Assembly (NCBI RefSeq): GCF_000974425.1
Contig: NZ_CP010429.1
Span: 248,001-312,000, forward strand
From: Spirosoma radiotolerans
GTDB lineage: Bacteria; Bacteroidota; Bacteroidia; Cytophagales; Spirosomataceae
Length of the DNA stretch: 64,000 nucleotides
Reading direction: 5' to 3'
Below the pieces are notes generated by a model. That model searched no databases, was not told the DNA's origin, and saw nothing but the letters and a program-made list of their open reading frames with translations. This document shows positions 1 to 8,169 of this stretch, one piece after another. The first letter of the stretch is position 1, and every line of letters begins with the position of its first letter. Position numbers and translations under genes: made by a program.

Positions 1-190
1 GGGCAATGCCATAGATGACCCCGGAAGCTCCCAGAAAGTAACTGACTAAATCGTTTTGCTGGTCGTGTTGATCAGCGTGTCGCCGAACCCATGGTCGGGT
101 CGCGAGTAGTCCCAGCGTAGCAAAAGAGACGCTGATGCCCGTACAAAATAGAAAAAACAACCAGTTTGGTAATTCATAGATCCAATCCAT
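1..190 (-). CDS. DUF4239-like membrane protein (N-terminal part)
   Basis: This gene runs off the left edge, so only its first 63 codons are visible. It starts at an ATG ending at 190. The fragment opens with a hydrophobic segment (about residues 8-30), then a charged stretch, then NDLVSYFLGASGVIYGI, which resembles the start of DUF4239 (bestrophin-like) membrane proteins, where an N-D-x-V-x-x-F motif precedes the second helix. The function of the family is unknown. The family assignment is by eye from a short fragment. Confidence 0.55.
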   Translation of the reverse strand, partial: MDWIYELPNWLFFLFCTGISVSFATLGLLATRPWVRRHADQHDQQNDLVSYFLGASGVIYGIA

Positions 191-459
191 CACGTCAAGG
201 TAGGTTGACAAGGTGGCTCAAAGCTATTAAAGGGACTGTTTATTAGGGAAAGGTACCAGTCGCTATCCGGTTAAATGAGCATTAAACTGATTCTGTGCCC
301 CTGGGTTCGTATTTTCGTGCTACCAGGTTATCCCCAATTCTCACTATCAGCTGCAATCTGGCTAGAGCAATCTATGTTTATTTACGTACCACCATTGTTC
401 AGCTGTCAGCATCTGTGTCTGCTTCAAAAATAGGGCGTCTCGAGAGAGCAAGTTTAGGG

Positions 460-819
460 TTACGCATAGTGCACGTTAGTAAACAGCGGCTCTAATACAC
501 CACGATGGTCTTCTCCCCATTTTGCGGTCAATTCAATAAGGGGGATTAGTGTTTCGCCAAGAGGGGTGAGACTATATTCTACCTTCAACGGCTTTTGATC
601 AAAACTGGTTTTGTAAACGATACCATGTTCCACCAACTGGTTTAACTGGGTATCTAACAATCTCCGAGACGCTTTAGAAATTTTGCGATGCAGTTCGCCG
701 GGCCGCTTGATGCCCGAATGAATGCTCCAGATAAGACTGATCTTCCACTTCCCATTCATTACTTCCATAAATAGGTGGAGACCGCAGTCGAGCTTAACAG
801 GTAACTTTCTTTCGTACAT
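460..819 (-). CDS. HxlR-family winged-helix transcriptional regulator
   Basis: The 119-residue protein has the length and layout of HxlR/MarR-like redox or aldehyde-responsive regulators. It has an N-terminal Cys (C12), the family block NGKWKISLIWSI (about 22-33), the recognition-helix region RPGELHRKISKASRRLLDTQL, and a wing containing VEYSLTPLGETL. The protein is cytoplasmic and probably dimeric. It is divergent from an aldo/keto reductase starting 90 bp away, a common arrangement for HxlR regulators that control a neighbouring oxidoreductase, so regulation of that gene is a fair inference. The ATG at 817-819 is the only sensible start. Confidence 0.88.
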   Translation of the reverse strand: MYERKLPVKLDCGLHLFMEVMNGKWKISLIWSIHSGIKRPGELHRKISKASRRLLDTQLNQLVEHGIVYKTSFDQKPLKVEYSLTPLGETLIPLIELTAKWGEDHRGVLEPLFTNVHYA

Positions 820-909
820 ACTACAAATATAAGATAGGTGAGGATCTATTAGATACGGCTGAATTTAGCCCTACTTGATTGTGCTTTACTCGCTCCTGAC
901 CTTTGTCGT

Positions 910-1875
910 ATGAAACATAAATTATTTGGAACACAGACCGGTTTACCCGCTAGCGAACTGATACTAGGTGGCTCACAATTGGGGGATCGACGGGGGTATG
1001 GCACCGCCGTTCAAGACGCACTTCAGATACTCTCGGCTTATGCAGATGCGGGTGGAAATTTTATCGATGTTTCTGATCAGTATCAGTTTGGCGAAGCGGA
1101 AGAGACTGTCGGTAGGTTTATCGAGTACAAACGGCACGATTTTATTATTTGTACCAAGTATACCCGAAGCAACTTACCCAATCCTTCGCTGGCCAATGCC
1201 GGTAACCACCGCAAAGCTATGCGCCAGGGAGTAGAGGGTAGTTTGAGACGTCTGAAAACGGATTATATAGACCTGTATATACCGCATTTCGATGACGGTG
1301 TGACACCCTTAGAAGAAACGGTTCGTGGTCTGGAAGACCTGCTTAGCGCTGGTAAAGTTTTATATACAGGTCTGGCCAATTTCCCGGCCTGGAAAGCGGC
1401 TGCCATTGCGACTTCTACACCGCTGAAGGCAATCCAATTTGAATACAACCTCTTACAACGAACAGCAGAACGGGAGCTGACGCCAATGGCGGAGCACTTC
1501 GGTTTGGGTATGATGGGTTATTCTCCGCTGGCGGGAGGATTGCTGACAGGGAAATACCGACAGGGATCATCTGGGCGACTGACTCTTTCTGCGGCTGGCG
1601 ATTATCAGGAAGACGAGCGAACAAAGACCATACTTGATCAACTGGAGTTATTGGCCAACGAACTCAAAGCAACGCCGGGGCAGATTGCGTTAGCGTGGGC
1701 GTTGAGTAAAGGCGTCTTTCCGATCATTGGCGCTCGAACACTAGCGCATCTTGAGACAAGTTTAAGGGCGGTCGATATTCGTTTACAGGCGGATCAGGTA
1801 AATCTTTTGGATGAAATCAGTGCCATTGCGTTGGGGTATCCGCAGGAACTGCTGGCAACCGTACAGAAAAAATAG
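910..1875 (+). CDS. Aldo/keto reductase
   Basis: This is a 321-residue NAD(P)H-dependent oxidoreductase of the AKR superfamily, expected to reduce aldehydes or ketones in the cytoplasm. The catalytic tetrad is intact: D53 (FIDVSDQY), Y58, K83 (ICTKYTRS) and H126 (YIPHFDD). The C-terminal nucleotide-binding signature is visible as GVFPIIGARTLAHLETSL. Length is normal for the family. It is divergent from the HxlR regulator and is followed at 1899-1972 by a large inverted repeat. The substrate cannot be read from the sequence. Confidence 0.92.
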   Translation: MKHKLFGTQTGLPASELILGGSQLGDRRGYGTAVQDALQILSAYADAGGNFIDVSDQYQFGEAEETVGRFIEYKRHDFIICTKYTRSNLPNPSLANAGNHRKAMRQGVEGSLRRLKTDYIDLYIPHFDDGVTPLEETVRGLEDLLSAGKVLYTGLANFPAWKAAAIATSTPLKAIQFEYNLLQRTAERELTPMAEHFGLGMMGYSPLAGGLLTGKYRQGSSGRLTLSAAGDYQEDERTKTILDQLELLANELKATPGQIALAWALSKGVFPIIGARTLAHLETSLRAVDIRLQADQVNLLDEISAIALGYPQELLATVQKK

Positions 1876-1898
1876 GGAGCCATTATGCAGACTCACCT

Positions 1899-1972
1899 AA
1901 TGTGGTGGTATTTTACCGTGAAACCTGCTTGTTTGCCTTTCTTGGGCTTGCAAGCCCAGGTTTTACCACATT
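1899..1972. repeat. Nested inverted repeat between AKR and CPBP genes
   Basis: Three nested complementary pairs are visible: AATGTGGT (1899-1906) with ACCACATT (1965-1972), AAACCTG (1921-1927) with CAGGTTT (1957-1963), and a perfect 16-bp palindrome TGGGCTTGCAAGCCCA (1943-1958). Together they could fold as a long interrupted hairpin. There is no T-run, so a rho-independent terminator is not clear. It may be a dispersed palindromic repeat. Confidence 0.6.
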
Positions 1973-1987
1973 GGAAAAATCACCTCG

Positions 1988-2698
1988 ATGAACGACTATT
2001 TAATCGTGTCTATTGCCTTCATACTCTTAGCCCTGTTTGGATTTCTAGGGAGTAGGATGCGACTACTTCATGACAAAATTTACATTCCATTTTGTTTGAG
2101 CAGTTTCATCTTTGCAGGATTGTATAGTATTCAAGTTACGCGTCAATTTGTAGTGTCATTGTTGGGCCTCAGCGACAAGTTGAATCGTGTATTGTTTTAT
2201 GATTACGGAAACGGGCTTCTGGGGTTACTTCCCGTAGCACTTGCCCTCCTGCTTATCGGCAAGTACCTGCTAAAAATGGATTATAATGATCAATGGAGTG
2301 GGACAACTACGTATACTTTACTTTCGTTAAAATATGGATTGATGGCCGCAACAATACTAGCCGCTATTCCATTACTGATTCTTGCTTCAAGGGGACAAAA
2401 GTTCAGTCCTGAAATAGATGTTTATCGCTACGGAATCAATTGTGTTACCAATCTGTATGAAGAAATAATTTGTCGAGGGTTACTGTTGGCTTGTTGCGTT
2501 CGCTATTGGACTAGAATGTGGGCCGTCGTCTGGACCTCGGTGGTATTCGGCCTGGCTCATGGGTTAACCGAAAAGAGTATAGCCATTGCGTTGGGGGCTG
2601 GCCTAATGGCATGGGCTGTACTAAAGGCAAAAAGTTTGTGGGCGGGTTGGACCAGCCATCAACTGACGGACATGATAGTCGATACGTTTTTACCATAA
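1988..2698 (+). CDS. CPBP family intramembrane metalloprotease (Abi/CAAX-like)
   Basis: The 236-residue polytopic membrane protein has the three active-site motifs of the CPBP (Rce1/Abi) family: EExxxR as YEEIICRG (E158, E159, R163), FxxxH as FGLAH (F187, H191), and the late HxxxD as HQLTD (H224, D228). Helices lie at about 3-20, 34-50, 77-95, 115-133, 160-175, 178-192 and 196-215. Members cleave or bind substrates within the membrane, and some in bacteria are bacteriocin-immunity proteins. No bacteriocin gene is visible nearby, so the role is open. It starts 16 bp after the preceding inverted repeat. Confidence 0.85.
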   Translation: MNDYLIVSIAFILLALFGFLGSRMRLLHDKIYIPFCLSSFIFAGLYSIQVTRQFVVSLLGLSDKLNRVLFYDYGNGLLGLLPVALALLLIGKYLLKMDYNDQWSGTTTYTLLSLKYGLMAATILAAIPLLILASRGQKFSPEIDVYRYGINCVTNLYEEIICRGLLLACCVRYWTRMWAVVWTSVVFGLAHGLTEKSIAIALGAGLMAWAVLKAKSLWAGWTSHQLTDMIVDTFLP

Positions 2699-3040
2699 GT
2701 GGATAAAGCGGCCGATTGGTAAGGTTATCTGGGTAGCAATGGATTGAGAGGTAAGGCCTCTTCCAGAAATACATTCTTTGAAGAGGCACTTCTTGAATCG
2801 GCCAATTGACTCAACCTCGGGCAGCTATTGACCAGCAATGGATTTCTAAATTCATTTTGCAGCCGAACTACTGAATACGCTTGGACATATGCCCTAACTG
2901 TTTCGCAACGGCTGGTAGATGTAGTCTAACGATGCCTTTACGTTCATAAATCTCTCTATCGTTAGCCTCACTACATACTACTCACTATAGGGAGCAACCG
3001 ATTGGTAGAATGAATAATCCATTGTTTCCCACATACTCGC
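2699..3040. other. Intergenic region with a T7-promoter-like string
   Basis: No gene is supported in this 342-bp gap. The only notable element is at 2975-2994, where the sequence matches the core of the phage T7 RNA polymerase promoter with one mismatch (it contains ACTCACTATAGGGAG). It points towards the CBM6-like gene 47 bp downstream. No T7-like polymerase gene is seen here, so function is doubtful. Confidence 0.5.
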
Positions 3041-3712
3041 ATGAACAACAAATTCTTCAGCTTTGCCATCCTTTTAACCACAGTTGCTTCAGTCGCTGTG
3101 GGGCAAGTACCAACCGGATATAAAGGCAAACCCTTTACAGATGCCGAATACACAAAGGGAGTTCAAACGATCCCAGGTCGACTGGAGTTGGCTTATTATG
3201 ACCTGGGTGGAGAAGGAGTGGCTTATCATGATACCGATCCGATCAATAAAGGGAGCGGAGAACTTAACCGTAAACCCGATCATCAGCGGCCCGGCGTTCC
3301 ACTTGCTCTGGTGCACTTCAGGGAGCAGGAAGGAGTCGATATTTCATTTACCAAGGACTTTGCCGACTTTAATCATCCCAACAAAGTCGACCCCAAAGTA
3401 AATCAATTGTACATTGGCTGGCAGGAAGATGGGGAATGGACAAATTATACGGTTGATGTAAAAGTACCAGGCCTCTATAAAATCATCACAGTCTATGGTT
3501 ATCAGGATAACAAATCGTCCTTATGGCTGAATAATAAAAAAGCGGTTGAGTTGGTACTGCCGGAGAATACGGGCGACTTTCATCACTGGACTCAGGCAAC
3601 GGTCGGGCAGATTAGCTTTCCCGTTGGTGGACTTAATTTGCTTACCCTGCATTATAATAAGGGGTCTAATCTGGCCTATCTGGATTTTGTACTGGTCAAG
3701 GCATTACCTTAG
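3041..3712 (+). CDS. Secreted CBM6-like carbohydrate-binding protein
   Basis: The 223-residue protein has an N-terminal signal peptide (about 1-21, ending VAVGQ) and a single beta-sandwich domain resembling family 6 carbohydrate-binding modules. The block LELAYYDLGGEGVAYHDTD, a following polar stretch with NRKPD, then GEWTNYTVDVKVPGLYKI and the C-terminal GLNLLTLHYNKG...AYLDFVLV follow the usual CBM6 order. Aromatic residues Y46/Y47 and W120/W127 could contact sugar. There is no catalytic domain, so it is probably a stand-alone periplasmic or extracellular binding protein. The ligand is unknown. Confidence 0.75.
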   Translation: MNNKFFSFAILLTTVASVAVGQVPTGYKGKPFTDAEYTKGVQTIPGRLELAYYDLGGEGVAYHDTDPINKGSGELNRKPDHQRPGVPLALVHFREQEGVDISFTKDFADFNHPNKVDPKVNQLYIGWQEDGEWTNYTVDVKVPGLYKIITVYGYQDNKSSLWLNNKKAVELVLPENTGDFHHWTQATVGQISFPVGGLNLLTLHYNKGSNLAYLDFVLVKALP

Positions 3713-4053
3713 TACAGGCCTGACACTATGAGTTGCTGCCTTTTCAGGTGCTAATGGGTTGGCTTATGCCAGTTTAAGATTGTACGATGAATCGGTACGA
3801 GCAGAAAGTATGGAATACCGAATTCGCCTTCTTGTATCGATTTAGCAGGCGTGAATTATAATCATGCTACCAAAATAACTCAAACGCTCGCTGCGTGACA
3901 ACAATCAGAGAAACAACATGTTCGCTAAGTGAAAATACATTTCGCAGTCGGTAAATGGACTAGACTTTCTAGCCACGTAGAATGCCTATCTGCTTATTCT
4001 CATAAAATCCTCCCTATTATGAGCCAAGTCTGCTTCGGTTAAGTTGGTTACAT
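3713..4053. other. Intergenic region, nothing recognised
   Basis: This stretch between the CBM6-like gene and the terminator of the next gene has no convincing ORF. A short open reading near 3745-3842 is not preceded by a start and matches nothing I recognise, so no gene is called. Confidence 0.5.
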
Positions 4054-4086
4054 AAAAAAGAGTCGGCAACATCTAGTAGCCGACTC
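4054..4086 (-). terminator. Rho-independent terminator for the 4169-4618 gene
   Basis: Stem GAGTCGGC (4060-4067) pairs with GCCGACTC (4079-4086) around an 11-nt loop. On the minus strand the stem is followed by a run of six Ts (complement of 4054-4059), just downstream of the minus-strand low-complexity gene. Confidence 0.85.
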
Positions 4087-4168
4087 ATACTCATTGACAC
4101 GAAACAGTAAGAAAAAATAATCCTTTCAGCCAAGCTAAACCTTCGTCAATGGGTCTCCATCTCATTAA

Positions 4169-4618
4169 CTAGTTGTTAGGCGGAGTAGTACCCGTAGATC
4201 CAGAGGAAGAAGAACTAGTGCCCTGACTGCCGCTCATACTTTTTGATCGACGGCCGCTACGACCTTGTGTTGAGCCCTGAGAACTCGAATTGCCATCATT
4301 GGTTGTCGTACCACTGGTTGAACCGTCATTCATCGTTCCGTTACTGGATGAGTTTGTGCCCATTGTTGAACGGCGTCCTGATCTATTGCGATTCATCTTG
4401 CTACTACCCGACGAACTGGAGCCATTGTCCGAACTGGTGCCCATGGTTGAGCCGTTGCTTGTTCCATTAGTTGACGAGGTGCCATTTTGACTGGCAGATC
4501 CATTTGTTCTGTTTCCTGTGCTACTATTTGATGTCGTTCCATTGGTAGCCGATTGCGCCTGGGCGCTGAAAGAGGCTACGGCCAATAGCATAGCCCCCAT
4601 TAATACGATCTTTTTCAT
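4169..4618 (-). CDS. Secreted low-complexity Ser/Asn/Gly/Thr-rich protein
   Basis: The 149-residue protein begins with a clear signal peptide (MKKIVLMGAMLLAVASFSAQAQ), followed by an almost pure Ser-Asn-Gly-Thr sequence interrupted by small basic clusters (MNRNRSGRRS near 75-85 and GRSGRRSKSM near 118-128). The two basic clusters suggest internal duplication. There is no catalytic motif. Such sequences are likely disordered and exported. Function is unknown. A good terminator follows. Long ORFs on the opposite strand here are shadows of its repetitive codons. Confidence 0.75.
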   Translation of the reverse strand: MKKIVLMGAMLLAVASFSAQAQSATNGTTSNSSTGNRTNGSASQNGTSSTNGTSNGSTMGTSSDNGSSSSGSSKMNRNRSGRRSTMGTNSSSNGTMNDGSTSGTTTNDGNSSSQGSTQGRSGRRSKSMSGSQGTSSSSSGSTGTTPPNN

Positions 4619-4990
4619 AACCTTGAGTTTGTTAGTTGTAGATCAACCAGTTGGTTGAATGGTAGCATAACCCTGTGGACCGACTTAGTGTTATCGTTTC
4701 ATAGACAAATTATCAAATGGTATATTGTTAATATTTTTTTGCAGTATCTTAAAGCGTATGCAACTGATGGCGCTTGAGAAATATTAAAAAATTGATGTCT
4801 TCCCAAAGGCTCCTTAGTGGGACCAGGAACCTTGCTTTATCTGATCCCAGGTGAGACGAAAAGGCTCTCTTGGTTTAAACCGGATGTTTGACAGCACCCC
4901 CCATATACTGGAAGTAGGGCCTTCTCATTCCCTAGCTTTATCTCTACCAGTAGGGTATGCTAGTACTCTCAGAAACAGATAAGAATAGCG
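4619..4990. other. Intergenic region, nothing recognised
   Basis: This 372-bp gap separates two minus-strand genes. It has an AT-rich part at about 4690-4800 that probably contains the promoter of the low-complexity gene. I see no ORF, hairpin or repeat of note. Confidence 0.45.
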
Positions 4991-5413
4991 CTAAGGAATT
5001 ACCCGCTGTAAACCGCTTTCGATTCCTTGTTTAATCATCTTTCCATAGCCTTCAGCGGGCAGATGATCAACATAGGAAAGGGCCAGTTGGTAATGGTGCT
5101 TGGCCTGATCTAAAGCCCCTAAGTCTTCGTACCCTTTGCCTATATTTAAATATAAGGAGGGATAACTAGCGTTCAGGCTACCATCTTGAATTTGGAGAGC
5201 CCAGTGTAAAGCGATCAGATCCCACTCTAGTTTTTGAGTTGCTGAGTCTTGATGGCGTGCCAAATAATGAGCTGCTGTAAACTTTTCAAGCTCGGTAGTG
5301 GCCAAGCCCCACGCCTGTGCGAAAAGATTTTTTGCCTGATCTGGACTTTCAGCTTCCATCTCCATTCCTCTGACGCAAAGTTGGATAATGGGGTTAGTAG
5401 AGTCAAATTGCAT
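4991..5413 (-). CDS. Tetratricopeptide-repeat-like protein
   Basis: This is a small helical protein resembling a group of single-domain TPR proteins common in Bacteroidota, with the block NPIIQLCVRGMEMEAESPDQAKNLFAQAW followed by FTAAHYLARHQDS and a second repeat at YPSLYLNIGKGYEDLGALDQAKHHYQLAL. The role is unknown, probably protein-protein contact in the cytoplasm. I chose the ATG at 5413 because the family block begins there. An upstream in-frame ATG at 5485 would add 24 basic residues. Confidence 0.72.
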   Translation of the reverse strand: MQFDSTNPIIQLCVRGMEMEAESPDQAKNLFAQAWGLATTELEKFTAAHYLARHQDSATQKLEWDLIALHWALQIQDGSLNASYPSLYLNIGKGYEDLGALDQAKHHYQLALSYVDHLPAEGYGKMIKQGIESGLQRVIP

Positions 5414-5623
5414 ATACAGGGAGACTAATCTACGCAAATAAAGGATTTTACGAAAAGGCTCCTGCTTGAGACGAATGAGTTTCATGCAGAAGGTAGTACT
5501 ACTACCTGTCTAACTCAACTCGTGGCATACATCTTTCGATTCACTGAAGTATTTGTAACGTGAAATCGCGCCTTCTGGTAAAGGTAAAATTACCTGACTT
5601 TGTAGTCGCAAAGGAAACGCCTG

Positions 5624-5988
5624 ATGAAACCAGTTGCCTGACCTCAACATCTGCTCCTACGAGATGTGCCTGACCACATCAATGATAGTGAAATCCTTTC
5701 CTGGCTCTACTTCAGAGAGGTCAACCGGCAGCATATCAATGCCATTAAGGCCTTGACTGACTTTACTGATACATCATTTCGGACTGGCTTAATGTGAGCG
5801 TCAAAACCTTCCGCGAATATAAAAAGCCACCAACGACCTTTAAGGAAAACGTCAAAGAACAGGTGCTCCTCCTGTTAGCCCTGGTTCCTTCGGCGATCAT
5901 TATCTACGAACACAATTACATCATCAACACTGAACATTCAGACTTTAGTCAGCATGTTCAGTTGGTAAGAACTGAGGACTACTTTTAG
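5624..5988 (+). pseudogene. Decayed Xre/MbcA/ParS-type antitoxin remnant
   Basis: Two reading frames join into one recognisable protein. The frame from ATG 5624 has a stop at 5639-5641, then reads RDVPDHINDSEILSWLYFRE and on to ALTDFTD at 5770. After an apparent one-base loss the next frame continues IISDWLNVSVKTFREYKKP (from 5773) and ends VKEQVLLLLAL. This resembles antitoxins of RES/Xre-type toxin-antitoxin pairs, whose C-terminal half carries a FREYKK...FKEN..E..LLLLALF block. The sequence after LLLAL (about 5885) no longer fits, and no RES-domain toxin follows. I call it a remnant; the family assignment is from memory of such proteins. Confidence 0.5.
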
Positions 5989-6377
5989 GATTCCAGGCTT
6001 CTATAAGCGCTATGAAGGTAAAGGGAAGCGTATGTTGGAACCCTGTATAGAGAGCCCAGGCAAGGTTCAGAGGCCTGCTTCATAAAAGGGGCGATTAATT
6101 AGATGGTTTATTTCAATCCCTACTGAATATGAATCGTAGCATACGGTCAACTTTCTGCTAATGATATACCGCCACTCAAATTAAACAATCAGAGCGTGTG
6201 TTAATTTACACGGTTTTGGAGACTTTAACGTTCAAGGAGTAAACCCTTGGCCAACTTGGCTATTATCGTGCTGCCCAATACTGTCTCTTAATGGGTCTCC
6301 CTCCGACTGCATGGGCACAACTTCAAAAGCCTTAAGGAAAACAAATCTGTTTCTTCACTCAGCACATACTGACTTGC
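5989..6377. other. Intergenic region, nothing recognised
   Basis: This gap lies downstream of the antitoxin remnant. No open frame resembles a toxin or any other gene; short frames are broken by stops. It may be further decayed sequence. Confidence 0.45.
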
Positions 6378-7175
6378 ATGATCATTTTGTCATGGTATTT
6401 GCGAATCAATGGCCTTGTCGCTTCTTGCCTGGTTTCTTTATCGACCTGTTGGGGTCAGTATTATTCACCAGATTCTCTCTTAAATCAGTACAAAACTCAC
6501 CCCGCTTACTATTATCTTAAACCGGCCGTTGGATTACACTGGTCCAGTATGACCAGACAGGGAGACAACGGTTTTACGAATGCTGATGCCTTCGATTTAC
6601 GGAATTCACGGTATGGCCTGCTTGTTGGTTATCATATCGGACGAGTGACTGTCGAAAGTGGAGCCACTACTCTCCCAGTTTATACCGGGTATCGATTTGT
6701 GGTTGATCCAGGTTTCGTTGTGGGTAGTGCCACAAAAGTTACTTACTGGCAGTTCTCGTTAAACATCCAGTATACCATTTGGCGCCCGGCCAAACAATTA
6801 GACTTGAATGCCCTGGCAGGCTTAGCTGTCAACACAGAATTAGGGGAAAGCCTCTTATCTCCCACTTACCAAACTATAGCCACCAAGACGAATCCAGATG
6901 GTAGTCAGACGACTACTCGCTCCACTATTACCACTCTGTATAGAAAAAATTTTCTTTCCTCAAGCTTGGGCGTTAGCCTTACCTACCAGCTAGCAAGCCT
7001 ATTCGATATAAATGTGCAGGTGAATCGCCTATTCAGTAGTAAGAATATTGTGAATCGATCGGCCCAACTTCAGCAGAGTGGGAATTCCTCTTCATACAAT
7101 GTTACGACAAAAGCTGGAGCTGGTGGGCTAAGCGCGTTATTGAGTGTAACCTATCGATTTAAGACAACAAACTGA
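6378..7175 (+). CDS. Putative outer-membrane beta-barrel protein
   Basis: This 265-residue protein has an N-terminal hydrophobic stretch resembling a signal peptide (about 8-26, ending STCWGQ), followed by alternating hydrophobic/polar beta strands such as RYGLLVGYHIGRVTVESGATT, YWQFSLNIQYTIW and SSLGVSLTYQLASLFDINVQVN. It ends SALLSVTYRFKTTN, close to the aromatic end typical of outer-membrane barrels. A Thr-rich loop (about 177-190) would be surface-exposed. No specific family is recognised. It may be an OmpA-like or porin-type barrel of unknown cargo. Confidence 0.6.
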   Translation: MIILSWYLRINGLVASCLVSLSTCWGQYYSPDSLLNQYKTHPAYYYLKPAVGLHWSSMTRQGDNGFTNADAFDLRNSRYGLLVGYHIGRVTVESGATTLPVYTGYRFVVDPGFVVGSATKVTYWQFSLNIQYTIWRPAKQLDLNALAGLAVNTELGESLLSPTYQTIATKTNPDGSQTTTRSTITTLYRKNFLSSSLGVSLTYQLASLFDINVQVNRLFSSKNIVNRSAQLQQSGNSSSYNVTTKAGAGGLSALLSVTYRFKTTN

Positions 7176-7325
7176 CCGATCTATACGAATCAGAAATAAT
7201 AGCACCTGCTTAATCCAATTAATTACCTTTCATAATCTCTATTGACCTCCAGGCCTGTTTGTATTGTAGCTACAGAAAGCTTCCTATTGCTTTAGGCCCA
7301 GTTAATCTTGATTATACGTTTGGCC

Positions 7326-7901
7326 ATGCAGCATAACTCCTCAATTGATTCAATAACAGCAGCCCAAGCCCATATGAGAAGCGAGTACCGAAATGGCGCG
7401 ACTGGTGTACTCGTCTCGGGAATCGTATGGCTCACAACAGCCGGTGTCCTCTACAACTTTTCAACCAAACAGGCGATCTGGACACTTTTAGTCGGTGGTG
7501 CCCTGATTCATCCTATAAGCACGCTGATCAATAAAAGGATGGGTCTGCAAGCGGCTACCAACAACGACAACCCGTTGACTGGCCTGGCTATGGAAGGAAC
7601 CGTTTTTATGTTGATGACGATTCCTATCGCGTATGGGCTCGCTCTACTACGGGCAGAATGGTTTTTTCAAGGCATGTTACTGATCATCGGCGGCCGCTAT
7701 TTAACGTTTCGCACGCTCTATGGCAACAAACTATTCTGGTTATTAGGCGGTCTGTTAGGTGTATCGGCTTATGGTTTATTTGCCTCCAACATGCACTCGT
7801 TAGTCACTACGCTGACAGGCGGCTTCATTGAAGTATGCATGGGCCTTCTTCTTTTTGGTGATTTCCCTTTAAGGAAAACCGTGAGGCCGGCAAAGTCCTG
7901 A
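7326..7901 (+). CDS. DUF7010-like integral membrane protein
   Basis: The protein is about 191 residues with five or six predicted helices (near 28-45, 50-66, 90-110, 112-130, 135-152, 158-175). The N-terminal AQAHMRSEYRNGATGVLVSGIVWL and following ALIHPISTLINKRMG resemble the DUF7010 family, in which a short cytoplasmic segment with a GxxGxLVSG block precedes the first helix. Function is unknown. I start at ATG 7326 rather than the upstream TTG. It stands alone, with no evident operon partner. Confidence 0.65.
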   Translation: MQHNSSIDSITAAQAHMRSEYRNGATGVLVSGIVWLTTAGVLYNFSTKQAIWTLLVGGALIHPISTLINKRMGLQAATNNDNPLTGLAMEGTVFMLMTIPIAYGLALLRAEWFFQGMLLIIGGRYLTFRTLYGNKLFWLLGGLLGVSAYGLFASNMHSLVTTLTGGFIEVCMGLLLFGDFPLRKTVRPAKS

Positions 7902-8169
7902 GTTCGGCGCCACAGGACCACCCCATGCCAGCCTATAAATGATCTCCCCTGCGTCTCAAGTGGAGCGTTTAATAAGATTGAGAACTCAGTAGTATTAATC
8001 CTAAGACCCCGTACTTTAGCCAACATAACGTTAGATTATACAATATCAATTACAGCTACCTTAGGCGTTGGAAATTTCGCAGTCACAAGTGCTAAGTGAC
8101 AATTTCCTGGTATGATTCTTTTTGACGAGTGCCGAATGATTAGTAAACCTGAGGAATGGTTAACGGCTT

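Noticed and set aside
4243..4490. Plus-strand frames antisense to the low-complexity gene
   Set aside because: They mirror the repetitive Ser/Asn/Gly codons of the minus-strand gene, which has a signal peptide and terminator.
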